From Gordius sp. MW1 (lineage: Eukaryota; Nematomorpha; Gordioida; Gordea; Gordiidae), in the NCBI GenBank assembly GCA_964036665.1, contig OZ038529.1:3968001-4032000 (forward strand): a stretch of DNA of 64,000 nucleotides, read 5' to 3'. This document shows, in pieces, positions 32,771-44,045 of this stretch. Position 1 is the stretch's first letter, and the number at the start of each line of letters is the position of its first letter. The translations under genes and the position numbers were made by a program. Below the pieces are notes generated by a model, which did not search any database, was not told the DNA's origin, and saw only the letters and a program-made list of their open reading frames with translations.

Positions 32771-35259
32771 ATGGGAAATGCGAGGATTCGCTAAACAGCC
32801 TCATTGCTGCTGAGCTGATATACCGACCCGTTTGAAATTGGGTAATTTCATCCGGGTTAGAAAGCGCTAGGCCAAAAACTGCCATATTGCTGCCTTTGTT
32901 GACATATTTGCATATGTACTTGATGGACTTTACGGAATTGCAGTACTCTACGTTTATATGAGCCGTGAACATTTTTGCGAGTAGGGGAGAGTAAGGGACT
33001 ATCCAGCTGTTGTCAATTTAGACTGGGGAATTTTTTACCTGTATTGTGCAGGTGTGACCTCCCTCGCCGGGTGCACGGCGTCTATATGGTGGGTAGCCGT
33101 CGACGCCAGATTTCGTTTCTTGAGTCAGGCGTTTCGGATAATGTTTAGAGCATTTACCTTCTTTCATGCACGGGGACGCGTTATTTATACCGCCGCAAGG
33201 GCGTGAATCATATGCCGAGTAACAGTGGTAAACAAAACGGGATCGGTTTGCGGATCGGGTAGTTCTGCACAAATAATGTTATCTATTTGCGACGGGTAAA
33301 TGGTGTCTCGGAGCCAAATTAGAATATGCGCATGAGGTAGCCCTCTTTTCTGCCATTCATTCGAGTACATCCAACAGGTAGTTTGCCCGAATATATGAGA
33401 TTTAGCTATAAGATCAATAAGGCAACAAAGTTTTAGGCGGAAAACACAGGCGGTCAGATCGTGACGATGCGATGGTTTCTGGCCCGCCAACAGTAAATCC
33501 GTAATTTCGGGCCAGGCTGGATTGCAGGTGAAAGTTATAAACAGAGAAGGGCAGCCGAATTTACGTACATATGACATCGCGTCCTGCGTATATTCATGCA
33601 TGTGTCGGGGACTTCCCGTATACGTAGCAGGAAGGATGACCATTCGACAAACATCGGACCTCTTACCATCCTTCGCAATAGCATCGCGCAGGTGAATATA
33701 TTGCTCGGCCCGAAGTAATCCCTGATTAAGGCGGATGTAAAGGAGGCGTTCGCTCTCGATCTTGGCATACATGTCGACAACATATTGATGAAATAGTTGC
33801 CGGCACCGCAAGATATGGTTAGGTTGGTTTGCGCGTATCATTAGCCGATATGCGTAAAAATTCATCGCCGATACCTAGTAGACAAATACACGGATCATAT
33901 AGGGGCACAAAGAATGATACGCTTACCTTTTTTTTGTGTAGGAGCTCGCGTAGCGGAATCTAGGCGCATTAGATTTAGGTGGAAGCCATCCTCTCCTTGG
34001 CAAAACAATATGGGGTATTGCAGGGCATCGTATGATCTGTGCGTGGCATCGATGTTTTTGAGGGTTTCATCTCTTCGGCTTATAATAATATCGCGACGCT
34101 CAAATTCGCTTCCAACCATGACGATCGCTACTTCGTCTATCGTAGGCGCGTTAAAGCGTCTTTCATGTTCACCAGGTGGCGTCCTATCAGCCTTGATAAC
34201 GACCTTGTAATCGTCAGTGGGCATGTGCTCCAACGCGAGTTTGAACAGGTTAACCAAATGATTTTTAGTGTGGAATAACTGCTGCAACTCGGTGACTATA
34301 TCACGGCGGATAACGGGATGCATCCTGCAACGTTGATCAGTTTCAGCGTCGCCCATGAAATATATTTGAAGAAAGCCGTGGGCAGCATCAGGTACCGGGA
34401 GAAGGGACCCGATTAGATGGTAAATTTGCCCTTGTACTCTAAACGTGGGCATGAAACCACCATCATTAATAATGCGCGTTGCTCCAAACGATGTCATTTG
34501 AGAGCAAGCGTTGTATTGGCGAATGTGTTCGAGAAAGTGTTTGGACACAGGAGTAGTACCAGAAACGTAACTTAAAAGCGGTTCCGGTGGCTCTTCCAGA
34601 GGTGGTAAGTTGACCTTTCCATACAAACAACATATTCCACCATGTTCTGTTCGGAAACGTAGAGCCTGACAATGTACACACAGTGTATTCATTCTGCCAA
34701 TTGTGACGGAGGGATAGAGTCTGTAATCATACGCCGAATCATACGCGAAAGCGGCTAAGGTTAAATCGGCTCCCGAGCTATTTCGTGTAAGCCTGGCTCG
34801 GTTACTAAGGTCGGCCAGCCGGGCATTGCGCTTTTCGCCAGTTTCAGCTGTTCTCGACGTGGAGGCTCGGTCCCGAAGGTCAGCCAGCCGGGCGTTGCGC
34901 TTTCCGCCAGTTTCAGCTGCTCTCGACGTGTAGGCTCGGTTCCTAAGTGCGGCAAGCCGGGCGTTGCGCTTTTCGCCAGTTTCAGCTGCTCTCGACGTGT
35001 AGGCTCGGTTCCTAAGTGCGGCAAGCCGGGCGTTGCGCTTTTCGCCAGTTTCAGCTGTTCTCGACGTGGAGGCTCAATTCCTAAGTGCGGCAAGCCGGGC
35101 GTTGCGCTTTTCGCCAGTTTCAGCTGTTCTCGACGTGGAGGCTCGGTTCCTAGGTGCAAGCCGGGCGTTGCGCTTTTCATCAGTTTCAGCTGCTCTGGTC
35201 TTCTTTGCGGTTTTTGTAGTACGTAGAATTTTTGTTAAAGTTTTTTTCCGCCGGGGCAT
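32748..35259 (-). pseudogene. Helitron Rep domain with repetitive N-terminus and a probable intron
   Basis: The start MPRRKKTLTKIL is at 35259. Then come 23-aa repeats, a zinc-finger-like segment (MNTLCVHCQALRFRTEHG at 34692), MNFYAYRLMIRANQPNHILR (33828), FGCPSLFITFTCNPAWPE, the HUH box in GLPHAHILIWL and the nucleophile segment SIKYICKYVNKG (32915-32880). Breaks: a CGA-to-TGA nonsense in repeat 2 (about 35075), a frame jump in an A8 run at a probable 52-nt intron (33926-33875), a frameshift near 33200, and TAA at 33018-33020. Not functional. Confidence 0.9.
34790..35180 (-). repeat. 69-bp in-frame coding repeats of the Helitron N-terminus
   Basis: Six units at 66-69-bp spacing (CCGGGCGTTGCGCTTTT at about 34819, 34888, 34957, 35026, 35095 and 35161). 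On the minus strand each encodes about AETGEKRNARLAALRNRA plus a short linker (23 codons), a basic helix repeat seen in many Helitron proteins. The alternative frame rich in SATPGLPHLGTEPP is a shadow. Confidence 0.9.
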
Positions 35260-35292
35260 ATGAGCCTGTTGGTTATAATAGAGAACAGCAAA

Positions 35293-36275
35293 AGTAAAAT
35301 AAAGATTTTTAGCATTGGGGGGGGGGGGGGGGTGTTATCACGTAACAGTAGTAAAGTAGGTACACCAATTTTAGTCTTAGAACCATTGTAACTACAAAAT
35401 TATTTAAGTAAGTTATTAAACTAAGCTACCATAGAGATGTTTATCTTCAAAACACTAAGGTAGTCTGAAAAATTTAAATAAATAAATAAATAAATAAATT
35501 TCATTGTATAAATACGGTGGATTTGGATTGATAGCGTAGGTAGAGGGAAATGGAACGCAATATTTCGGACACTTATGGTCCATCTTCAGGAAAAAAAAAA
35601 AAAAGGAGAAGATGAAGTCTCAAAAAATAAAAATGAAGTAAAGTGATTATAACAACGATAATATAGATACAAAAAAAAATTACAAAAACTGGTTATAGCG
35701 AGAAATTAACAATAGCGATTGTAGGGATGGATGTTTTTTATAAGAATAGAGTAGATACATATGGAGATAGGAAAAAGGTGCGAAAAAAGTAAATAGCTAA
35801 ATAATAAGAGAAAAGGGGGGAACAGAGTTATTTAATATATAAATATAATAACTGTGCTTAACAAATTATAGTTTTGTGGTGTACCTAATTTACTACTGTT
35901 ACGTGTTAACACCCCCCCCCCAATGCTAAAAATCTTTATTTTACTTTTGTGTGTGTATGTATGTAAGGGCTAAATTCTGAAACTACCGGCCCGATTCGCG
36001 CGAAACTTTACCCGTAGGTTCCCAGGGCGGCCAGGGGTAAAATAGCTTTTTCAGAATCCTAAAATTCCTTTTAGTTGTAAAAATACCGGACATTTCCCGG
36101 CCAGTTTCATTTATAGCATCATATACAATAATGACGTCATACATTTTTTGAGACTTCATCTTCTCCTTTTTTTTTTCCTGAAGATGGACCATAAGTGTCC
36201 GAAATATTGCGTTCCATTTCCCTCTACCTACGCTATCTATCCAAATCCACCGTATTTATACAATGAAATTTATAT
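35293..36275. repeat. Two interleaved inverted-repeat pairs
   Basis: Pair A: 35293-35370 with 35878-35950 (AAGTAAAATAAAGATTTTTA, a G or C run, TAACAGTAGTAAA). Pair B: 35505-35640 with 36130-36270 (GGTAGAGGGAAATGGAACGC, GGACACTTATGGTCCATCTT). The order A-B-A'-B' means the two foldbacks overlap rather than nest. A CATA-tailed repeat copy (35965-36110, inverted) lies between A' and B'. Confidence 0.8.
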
Positions 36276-36334
36276 AAACGGATTGAAAATTATTGACTAA
36301 TTTTTGTATATGATGCTAAAAATAAAATTCGCCA

Positions 36335-36500
36335 GGAAATGGCCGATATTTTTAAAACTAAAAGGAATTTTAGAAATCTGAAAAAGCTATTTTACCCCTG
36401 GCCGCCCTGGGAACCTACAGGTAAAGTTTCGCGAGAATCGGGCCGGTAGTTTCAGAATTTAGCCCTTACATTCATATATATATACATACATATATACACT
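36335..36500 (+). repeat. 3'-tail repeat family, copy 3
   Basis: GCCAGGAAATGGCCGATATT to AGTTTCAGAATTTAGCCC, followed by CATATATATATACATACATA. Inverted relative to 35965-36110. Confidence 0.7.
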
Positions 36501-37480
36501 TTACTTTATATATATAGATTCCAAGACCATCGAACGTTTCGCATATATATTTACCCTTTGTTCTATATTCTGATATAGTTCATTTGTTTTCTTGCGCTTG
36601 TATCAATACTTAATAAACTATATTCTTATCATTGGCGCCTGCGACCTAATTATGAATTTAGAATAGGAATATTCTAAACTCGAAAAGATATCCCTTAAGG
36701 AATCTGTTTCTATAAGCGAGGATATCGAAGATTAATTAGATTACGTGGACGCCCGCCTTGATATAATAGGATTATTACAGGATGTGGCAAGAAAAAAGTT
36801 AATCAGAGCATCTTTAGGCACGGCCAATCTAAGGAAACTGTCTCAATTTTTATATCCAAAGCTTTTTAAGGACGCTCTGTGGGATGAAATTGTCTGTGCT
36901 TTGCGTAAAGTTTTTGAAAAGACAACCTCGGCATTTGCGGCGAGAATGTTATTCGCTCGAAAAGAGGCTGTCGGTATTGGATTTTTATCGCAAAATTAAT
37001 TTTATAGTACAAAACTGTAACTTTAAGGTAGATATAGAGGTGCGTATTAGGGATCAGCTGATTTTTGGAGTTTATTTTAGTTTAAAACTCGAAATTTTTT
37101 CAAATTTTCCCAATTTGTGAAGAAATGGATGGAAGTCCTCTCACATTGGAAAAGGTGCTTGACATGGCACTAACAATCGAAAGAGCCGAGAAGGAGACTC
37201 AGGAAAATATTCCTATGGTTCAAAAGATATCGAGGACGCAAGGTGACAGGTCTTTTAAAACCGACAAGATTTTTAAATGCCAACATTGCGACAAGAATCA
37301 TTGCTGGCTTCAAATGGTTAGCTGTTATTGCAAATACTATGAAAATGCAATTCCTAATTATACAAAGTGAGAAAATTATGTGTAAAGATTTGCAAAACTT
37401 AAGGTTTAGCCAGAAGTTTTTTTATTATAACCATAGACTAAATAGAATGCTCATCCCCTTTGTAAAAGTGTTGCCTCGTT
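36490..37480 (+). pseudogene. Gypsy-type LTR end and gag relic
   Basis: 36490-36630 looks like an LTR 3' part (TTAATAAACTAT near its end). ATTGGCGCCTGCGACC at 36631 is a primer-site-like start. 36745-36999 and overlapping frames read as gag (ELI-like helices, FYRKINFIVQNCNFKVDIEV, RIRDQLIFG). 37125-37370 adds LTLEKVLDMALTIERAEKET and a CX2C start of a zinc knuckle (FKCQHCDKNH). The element is cut off by the P-like transposon. Confidence 0.65.
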
Positions 37481-39045
37481 TACCGCCATTTTAAAAGGTG
37501 AAATGATGAGACTGTTATACTGCTAGAGACTGGTAATCACATATACCCTCTATTAACATATGAAATTTATTATATATTTTTATGAATCTACGACTGAAAT
37601 TTTTAAATATAATTTTAAAAAACTATTATTTACTAATAATATATCGTTAGTCGTGATTTAAGAATAAAAAGACTAAAAAATTGTCAATAAAAAACACTAA
37701 TTTAATGAAATTAAGTAACTTTAGTTTTAGCGCCACCTATACTTCGTTGAATATTATAATAGACATTCATATATTTTTTTATTTTTAAAATATAACCTAA
37801 TTAATAGAAGATTGTAAATAATCACAGAATAAAATATATTATTGCCCTAAAAATAAAATATTTCTATTAAGTTTGTTACGAATATTTAATTTTAAAGTTT
37901 GATTTAAAATACGCAAATTGTTATGAAATAAAATTTTAAGGTATTTACGTATAATAAGTTTAATTAATATATAAAAATGGGATGACAAATTATCTTGCTC
38001 CAATATATGTTGAGACAAATCATCAAAAAGAGAGGTGCCAATTATTTTAGAAAAATTTTTATTTTTAATAATTACATATACAGGTGATTTGGATTTCAAA
38101 ATAAGATCTTTGATTTTTTCAATGGAACATTTTAAGAACCCTAAAAAATATTATCAACTCATTATAGAATTTACCAGGATTAACATCAAGACAAATGCTC
38201 CACCTTCTTAATGATGATTCTGAAGGGAGGCAAATAATATTCCTAAGGTGCCTATATGCACTTGCTGAATAATAGTGCAATGTGAGGGCTAATTGTTTGA
38301 ATGGTTGGCTAAAGAATTGTTAGTGCTCCTTGTCGGTGCAGGTTTCTAAAATTTTATAATTACAATAATTGATTTAATAATACTTTTTGAAGATGCTCTG
38401 GTAAATTAAAAATTGTATGTATTGCACCTTCTCTAAGTTGCTTATATTTATTGGGGGTGGGATAAAATAAATCAGGAGTAAAATGGGCACTGCACATTAG
38501 GGATTCTTTGGTTGGAATAAAATCTCTTTTGGCATTACGAAGCCAATTCTTAAGAATTGGTTTGTTCTTTAGGGGAAACCTAATTAGTTAGTTGATGAGC
38601 AAATAATATATATAAAAAATAACATAAGAATAAATGTTAATCATATATTAAAGTGTATGATGGTTTAATATATTTTTAAATTTACTTGTGGAAGGAAAGA
38701 TCCTTATTTTTAGGTCTAGAATTGTTTCATCCATAACAGCACAATATGCCATTATGTTATTTTAGTTATTCCTATCAAACTTAAAATCATTTAACACCTC
38801 ACATCATGATGTCACAATACGACTTGATAGTAATCGTAATTACTTAATTAATTAACAAGCAAGAATTCATATAATCAAATATATACACAAAACATATAAA
38901 ATAAATATGTTTTAATCGATGTATTATTAAAATATAGTTTAAACATAGCAAATAACAATTAACTTACTTATGACTGTTCACCTTTTAAAATGGCGGAATG
39001 TTGGGTACACATTTTTCAAATGAATGCCACTTCGATGAGCAGTCT
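37443..39045 (-). mobile_element. P-element/THAP transposon relic
   Basis: Inverted ends share CGCCATTTTAAAAGGTGAA (37484-37502; 38978-38996) and an outer TGCTCATC word. Between them lies a minus-strand transposase gene with THAP and P-transposase pieces. A related outer end (AGACTGCTCATCAACTTTA) occurs alone at about 1150. About 1.6 kb; the catalytic middle is mostly deleted. Confidence 0.75.
37839..38752 (-). pseudogene. THAP-domain P-type transposase
   Basis: Exon 1 (38752-38686) begins MAYCAV and, after a 1-nt loss and a Cys-to-st­op change, continues NNSRPKNKDLSFH. It joins across a 106-nt GT-AG intron (38685-38580) to exon 2: FPLKNKPILKNWLRNAKRDF, ESLMCSAHFTPDLFYPTPNK and REGAIHTIFNLPEHLQ. 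This gives the complete C2CH layout of a THAP zinc finger. Further on, LALTLHYYSASAYRHLRNII and SLRRWSICLDVNPG (about 38320-38180) match the start of the P-transposase core. 38099-37839 matches its C-terminal helices (HFYILIKLIIRKYLKI). The middle of the core is missing. Confidence 0.8.
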
Positions 39046-39632
39046 CTAAATTATAACTAGATGTGCCCGGCCAAGCGTCGCTTTGGCTTTCTTATTTGGC
39101 TAAATATTTGGTACCTAAAAAATATATGAAAGAATTTGGTCAGCTGAAAGAGTGTTTATGATGTGAAAAAAAAATCCTTTGCAAATAAATATTGACTTAA
39201 AAGGAAAAGGCATTTTTATTATTAATTAAATAGATTTATAGCAATTTTAAATATTTATTATTAGGTAATGAATGATGTTTAGGGATAATATGCATAATAG
39301 AGTGACAAAAATGTTTACAAACCACTAATATACAAAAGTCAATGATAATATTTGACTATGTTGATAAAAATTTTAGTACAGCGTGTATAGTGGTGTATTG
39401 TCATAGCCTAAAATCTACAGTAATAAAATGAATAGATAATAGAAAAGCACCTTCAATCTTGGTTTAACGAAGTCTTTTACAATCTACACAAACCCCTGAC
39501 GTAAACACTCAAAAGTGTTGGAATGGCCCCTGTCCGAGTGCCTCTTTAAAGACTCTCCTTAAAAAATAATTAAGAAAATAGGGAAAATCTCTTTACTTTT
39601 TCATGATAATCGCAAATTATTTTTTATAAGAC

Positions 39633-39674
39633 AGAAAATCGGCGTAAATAGCTATCTATTTACGCCGATTTTCT
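39633..39674. repeat. Perfect 19-bp hairpin with 4-nt loop
   Basis: AGAAAATCGGCGTAAATAG, loop CTAT, then the exact complement. It stands alone in AT-rich DNA with no wider inverted arms. Confidence 0.9.
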
Positions 39675-39939
39675 AATTCATTATACTTAACTTTTTTAAT
39701 CACAAAATATGTATTTTATAATAAAAAAATAAATGATTAGTATATTTGGTTGAAATTATAATTACTGGAAATAATACAAATTTCGCGAGTTTAGTAAAAG
39801 CAAAAAGTTATATATAATAAAAAAAAATTAACAGCAAGAAAAATCTCATCGTAAATGGCTTTTTGTTGTAGCGTTAGCTTTGGAACATTAGATCACACAT
39901 AAAACAAAAGATCACGCTAGTTGTAACTTTGTTCATGAT

Positions 39940-40445
39940 GTAAGTCTACATCGAATAGAGCAGCAGCAGATCGATTTGGTGAAGCTTTCAAGAATAATTA
40001 AAGTTTCGTTGTAGTGTTTAAGCAACTGATCCATGTTAATATTCGGATGTGCATGACTATTCCGATAAATGATATCTTCTGTCATGTCTGCTTTAAATTT
40101 ATTCCATAAATTGGTGGGACATAGAGAGCGATCATTAAAAAACGAATTTGTTATAGATGTGAATTATGAATTATAGCACGCGTCACTAATTCTTTCATAC
40201 CAATGATTATTATTCTCTAATAAAGCAGGGCTTGGCATGCACTGCGGAAAGCGGAATGTGCAACGCCGTTGACCACTTTTAACTGCTGGAAACACGTTGG
40301 GCCAGGAACGCCACATGAAGAAAGAAATATTCATCTTGATTGGGATGAATAGTGTATAGTCGGTCTATGGCATGCTTCGTGAATTCCATGCGCATGACGT
40401 ATGCACTTGCAATATCGCAGCTTTTGCGCAAAATCATCGTGTTGA
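39940..40445 (-). pseudogene. Second Helitron helicase fragment
   Basis: The minus strand reads DRLYTIHPNQDEYFFLHVA (40380-40310), parallel to LGRMYTIHPNQAECFYLRMP of the large Helitron. It also reads NLWNKFKADMTEDIIYRNSH and HYNETLIILES (40130-39990), parallel to its DLWHRHKESLSEDVLLRIR region. No Rep or Walker motifs remain. Confidence 0.7.
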
Positions 40446-40447
40446 CC

Positions 40448-40560
40448 AGTGGCGTAGCCAGGGGGGCCCGGACCCATCCAAGAGCAAAAACCGAGCCCCA
40501 TGGGCCCCCCAAGGGAAAATCTTGGGCCCCTGGACCCCGTAAGCCATTTTTTTTATTTTA
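40448..40560. mobile_element. GGGCCC-rich MITE fragment
   Basis: GTGGCGTAGCCAGGGGGGCC to TTGGGCCCCTGGACCCCG, with an internal GCCCCATGGGCC palindrome. Related in its GCGTAGCCAGG start to, but distinct from, the CATGGGC family. Confidence 0.5.
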
Positions 40561-40609
40561 TCTTATTAAGAAAAAATATGAAGATTATAATTATTTGTTT
40601 TTGAATATA

Positions 40610-41531
40610 ACTTAAATATAATATAAAGCCCAAATATTTATTTAATAAATGCAATTTAACGGCTTATAGCCTAATATTAACTTTAAATGATATTAGAAAT
40701 GAAAATCACTTTCTTTAATAAGGCGATAGATTTAGCTTCAATTTTTGATTTAGTACCTTCTAAACGTATTAAAAAATCAAAAAAGTATGACACTTTTTCT
40801 TTTGAATCTATCAATTTGTTAATTGATTTTAAAATTGATTCATATTATCCTATCATCGATAGAATAATAGCAGAATTAAACATATGATTTTCGGAAATTA
40901 ATTGTAATTTATATAGGTCCTTAGAAGGTTTCATGGGCGTAGCCAGCATTTGAATTAGAGGGGGGCAATAATGATTTAGGGAGGGGCAAAATGATTATTG
41001 TTTCAAATTTTAGCCATAATTTTAATAAATTTTAACAAATTTTTGGATTTAGAGGGGGGCCGCCCCCCCCCCTTCGGCTACGCCCAGGGAAGCTTTAAAC
41101 CCTTCATCCCCTTTTTTTGCGATAAACCTCTTTTATCAGAAGTAATTAACCATTATGAATTAAAACTGCCAGATGCCGAAATAATAATGGCAACAAATTA
41201 TGTAATATATTATAATTCTTTACCTTCTAACAAAATAAACTGCAATGATTTTTTTACTTATTAAAATTTTGCCCCCAACAGTGTTTCCAAATTCTATTGT
41301 TTTGATTAAAATAATTTTAACTACCCAATAACTTCATGTTCATGCGAAAGATTGTTCTCATTGCTAAAACGAATTAAAACTTATCTGCGCTCCACAATTG
41401 GACAAGATAGGTTATCTTCCTTAGCTTTATTGTGCTTAGAACATGACTTTATAAATGTAATTCCTCCGGATATTATAAATTCGTTTGCAACATCGAGTAA
41501 AAGGCGTCTATTAAAAGACTTTAATATATAA
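40610..41531 (+). pseudogene. hAT transposase C-terminal part (ZMYM1-like), interrupted by a MITE
   Basis: 40687-40887 reads DLVPSKRIKKSKKYDTFSFE and SYYPIIDRIIAELNI. After the MITE, the frame resumes with FKPFIPFFCDKPLL and VINHYELKLPDAEIIMATNY. The hAT dimerisation motif follows (PITSCSCERLFSLLKRIKTY, LRSTIGQDRLSSLALL), ending at TAA 41529-41531. There are stops and a frame change at about 41265-41330. Confidence 0.8.
40932..41088. mobile_element. CATGGGC-type MITE nested in the hAT gene
   Basis: Starts CATGGGCGTAGCCAGC, ends GGCTACGCCCAGG. Flanked by GAAGGTTT (40924-40931) and GAAGCTTT (41089-41096), so it inserted into the hAT coding sequence. Confidence 0.8.
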
Positions 41532-42751
41532 TGAAAAATTATCTGGGCTTTTAAACTTGTTTTAAACTTTTTAACACTCAAAATATATTAAAATATTATT
41601 AAATTTACGAAAATTCCACCCTGTATTCAATTTAATTGTCCATCTCACATGCTTATTGTTTACCATATCTTGCATATTTTTATGTACCACATGCTCATAT
41701 AAAGCCAACGATTTTCTAAAAAATAGTTTGTACACCATTTTTCCCCCTTTATTAGTGGTATCCCATCAAAAGTTTGATAAATTAATATTAATAACAAATT
41801 CCTGAGACAATTGTAAACGCATTAAAACTTTCAACGGATAAAAATCCCCAAAAAATTCCTTTGTTAAACGCTAAATTGTTCAGTGCATCTCACATATCTA
41901 ATTTCATCTAAAATTATTAAGTAAAATTTTGATTCATTTAATTTTGACAGAATATTTTGAAGGTTCATTTAGCCGTTAGATTTATTGTTCATTTTAATTT
42001 TTAGATGGTGTAAGGGGGGGGGGGGGGGGGGTGTGCAAATATCTTTATAATATCATCAGCGGCAATAACTTCTAAAACCTCATTCTCGAACGAATTTTAA
42101 TTTCATAATAAATTTTTTTTATATTTTTTATGTTATAATTACGCCTTTTGAGAATCTAGCCTTAAAAAAGGCTTTTAAATGTTCTCATTGTTTTCGTGAT
42201 ATAATGCTGCCCGAAAATGCTGCCAATATTGCATATTTAAAATTTAAATTTGTTATATATATGGCCAAGATTTTTTGGGGTTGTGGCAATCAAAGATTTT
42301 TATAAAACCTTTGTTGTATAGTTTTTTTACTATTTGTATTATTTTTCAAAATATCAACGATTTCTTGTCAATATCCCCATTCCACCTTGTGCCCTTACAA
42401 TTCATTTATACAAAACTTATTATACCAAGTGAAATTTTCTTTTCCACTACATTACTTTGTTTTATTTATGAATAAATTTTATTTATTTTATGCCCCAGAA
42501 ACATACGGGTCTAAGACATACCAGTGTAATGTTATTAGGAAAAATACACAAATTAGTAGGGGATTAAGTTTGTCCAACGTTTACTAGGGAAAAATTTTCA
42601 ATTGCATTTGACCCATGGTGGTATCCAAGTTTTGGATTGGGGAGGGGGGGGGAGGGGGGTGGAACATAATTTTTTTAATTTCTAAGGGTTTTTTGTAGTC
42701 AAATTTTTTTTGTCTCCCCTATGGCTTGACCAGCTCAGCCCCCCCCCCAAG
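41532..42751. other. AT-rich intergenic DNA with long G runs
   Basis: No gene seen. A run of about 18 G lies near 42015, and a MITE-like G-rich/C-rich pair at 42630-42750. Short Phe-rich frames look random. Confidence 0.5.
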
Positions 42752-43822
42752 GCATTTTTTTAATTGTTTATTGGATATTAAAATACATCTGTTGTGAGCA
42801 CCCACCCTTTCTTTTATTTCTATGTCTATTTAACAACTATTGCTGTAAAAATATGATTATTTTTGCCCTATCTCACCATCTAACTACGACTTATTTTAAA
42901 ATAAATTTAATTAAGTGTATGACTTTAAATACTTTGCATTGCTTCTACATTTATTTTATCAAAAACTCGCCCTTCCCTCCCCCCCCCCCCCCCCCACCTC
43001 TTGCAATGGAGAAAATAGGATTTTTAAAATTCTACCTAAGGAAATCAATTAAATATTTAGGAGATATGACTGTTTTCATTTAATACGATTTCATCTCCCC
43101 CTACAGCAAGAAAGGGAGTGGGATTTTGTGCCCCCTCCCCCTGGGATAACATTTTGGCTTATTCAACAAATTTTATTTGATTTCCTATCTCGTTTATTTG
43201 TTGTTTTTGAGAATAAAAAGATTAAACTCCACCCCCCCCCCCTTAAGTTAATCCATATTCCATCCCATCCCTCGTATTCTTATTTTCACTTTTAATTTAT
43301 ATGAATGAGGTAGGACTAGACTAGGGCGATTATGTAAATGACAAGGTCAACACATGTTTCAATGAAAACAATAGCCCAACAACATTACATATGTACCTCT
43401 AAATCTTGTGAGTTTTTTATTCTTAACAACGTAGATAATTAATCTAACCAATTTAAAATAAAAGTGGTAAAGATAAATTAGACTAGATAGGAAAGTGGTA
43501 TAGGATCATTTTTGCGATTATTCCCACGAATTAAAATCCAATCCTTGAGTCTATAATATTTGTTTTTTTATTGCAAAAAGAGGGGGGCGGGTCGAGCTAG
43601 AATTGAAAGTTAAAGCAATGCAAAGTACATAAATTTATGTCATACTATACAATATTAAAATAAATCGGTGATCAGCTTAAGCTTAGTTAGATGGTGACTG
43701 GTGAGATAGGGCAAAAAAATTATATATTCACGGCAAAAGTTGTTAAATAGATATATAAATAAATGAAAGGGTGGTGGCACAACAGATGTATTTTAATATC
43801 TAATAAACAATTTAAAAAAATT
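42752..43822. mobile_element. Foldback element with about 200-bp inverted arms
   Basis: 42752-42960 (TTGGATATTAAAATACATCT, TCTCACCATCTAACTACG) is inverted at 43605-43822 (AGATGGTGACTGGTGAGATA, ACAGATGTATTTTAATATCT). The interior has C-rich and AT-rich DNA and no coding sequence. Confidence 0.65.
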
Positions 43823-43839
43823 AATATCAATGTTAGCGC

Positions 43840-44045
43840 CGTGCTATAGCTCTAGCGCATTTAAGTGCTATCGGCTATAGCTTTAGCGCCTCAAACCCTC
43901 CATCTCCTAATGGCTTATAGCACCTAAAACCTCCCATCTCCCATAGCTTTAGTGCCTCAAACCTCCCATCTCCTATTATAGCACTTAAAGTGACTATGTG
44001 CTAGTAAGCGGCGAATCCAGTGGAACGGTTCGAATCTCTATCCGT
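43840..44045. repeat. CTATAGC/TCTCC short repeats and possible MULE end
   Basis: Three to four degenerate units of GCTATAGCTTTAGCGCCTCA and CCTCCCATCTCC, then CGGTTCGAATCTCTATCCG at 44021. The last word is inverted at 50111-50131 (ATAGAGATTCGAACGG), beyond the MULE gene. Confidence 0.5.

Noticed and set aside
34761-35180. Repetitive ORF rich in SATPGLPHLGTEPP
   Set aside because: Off-frame reading of the Helitron 69-bp repeats; the frame with basic ETGEKRNARL units continues into Rep.
36160-36200. Hammerhead-ribozyme-like core (CTGAAGA, GGAC/GTCC stem, GAAA), also inverted at 35560-35600
   Set aside because: I could not fold stems I and III or find a cleavage site; structure prediction on full-length copies would be needed. 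It may still hint at a Penelope-like origin.
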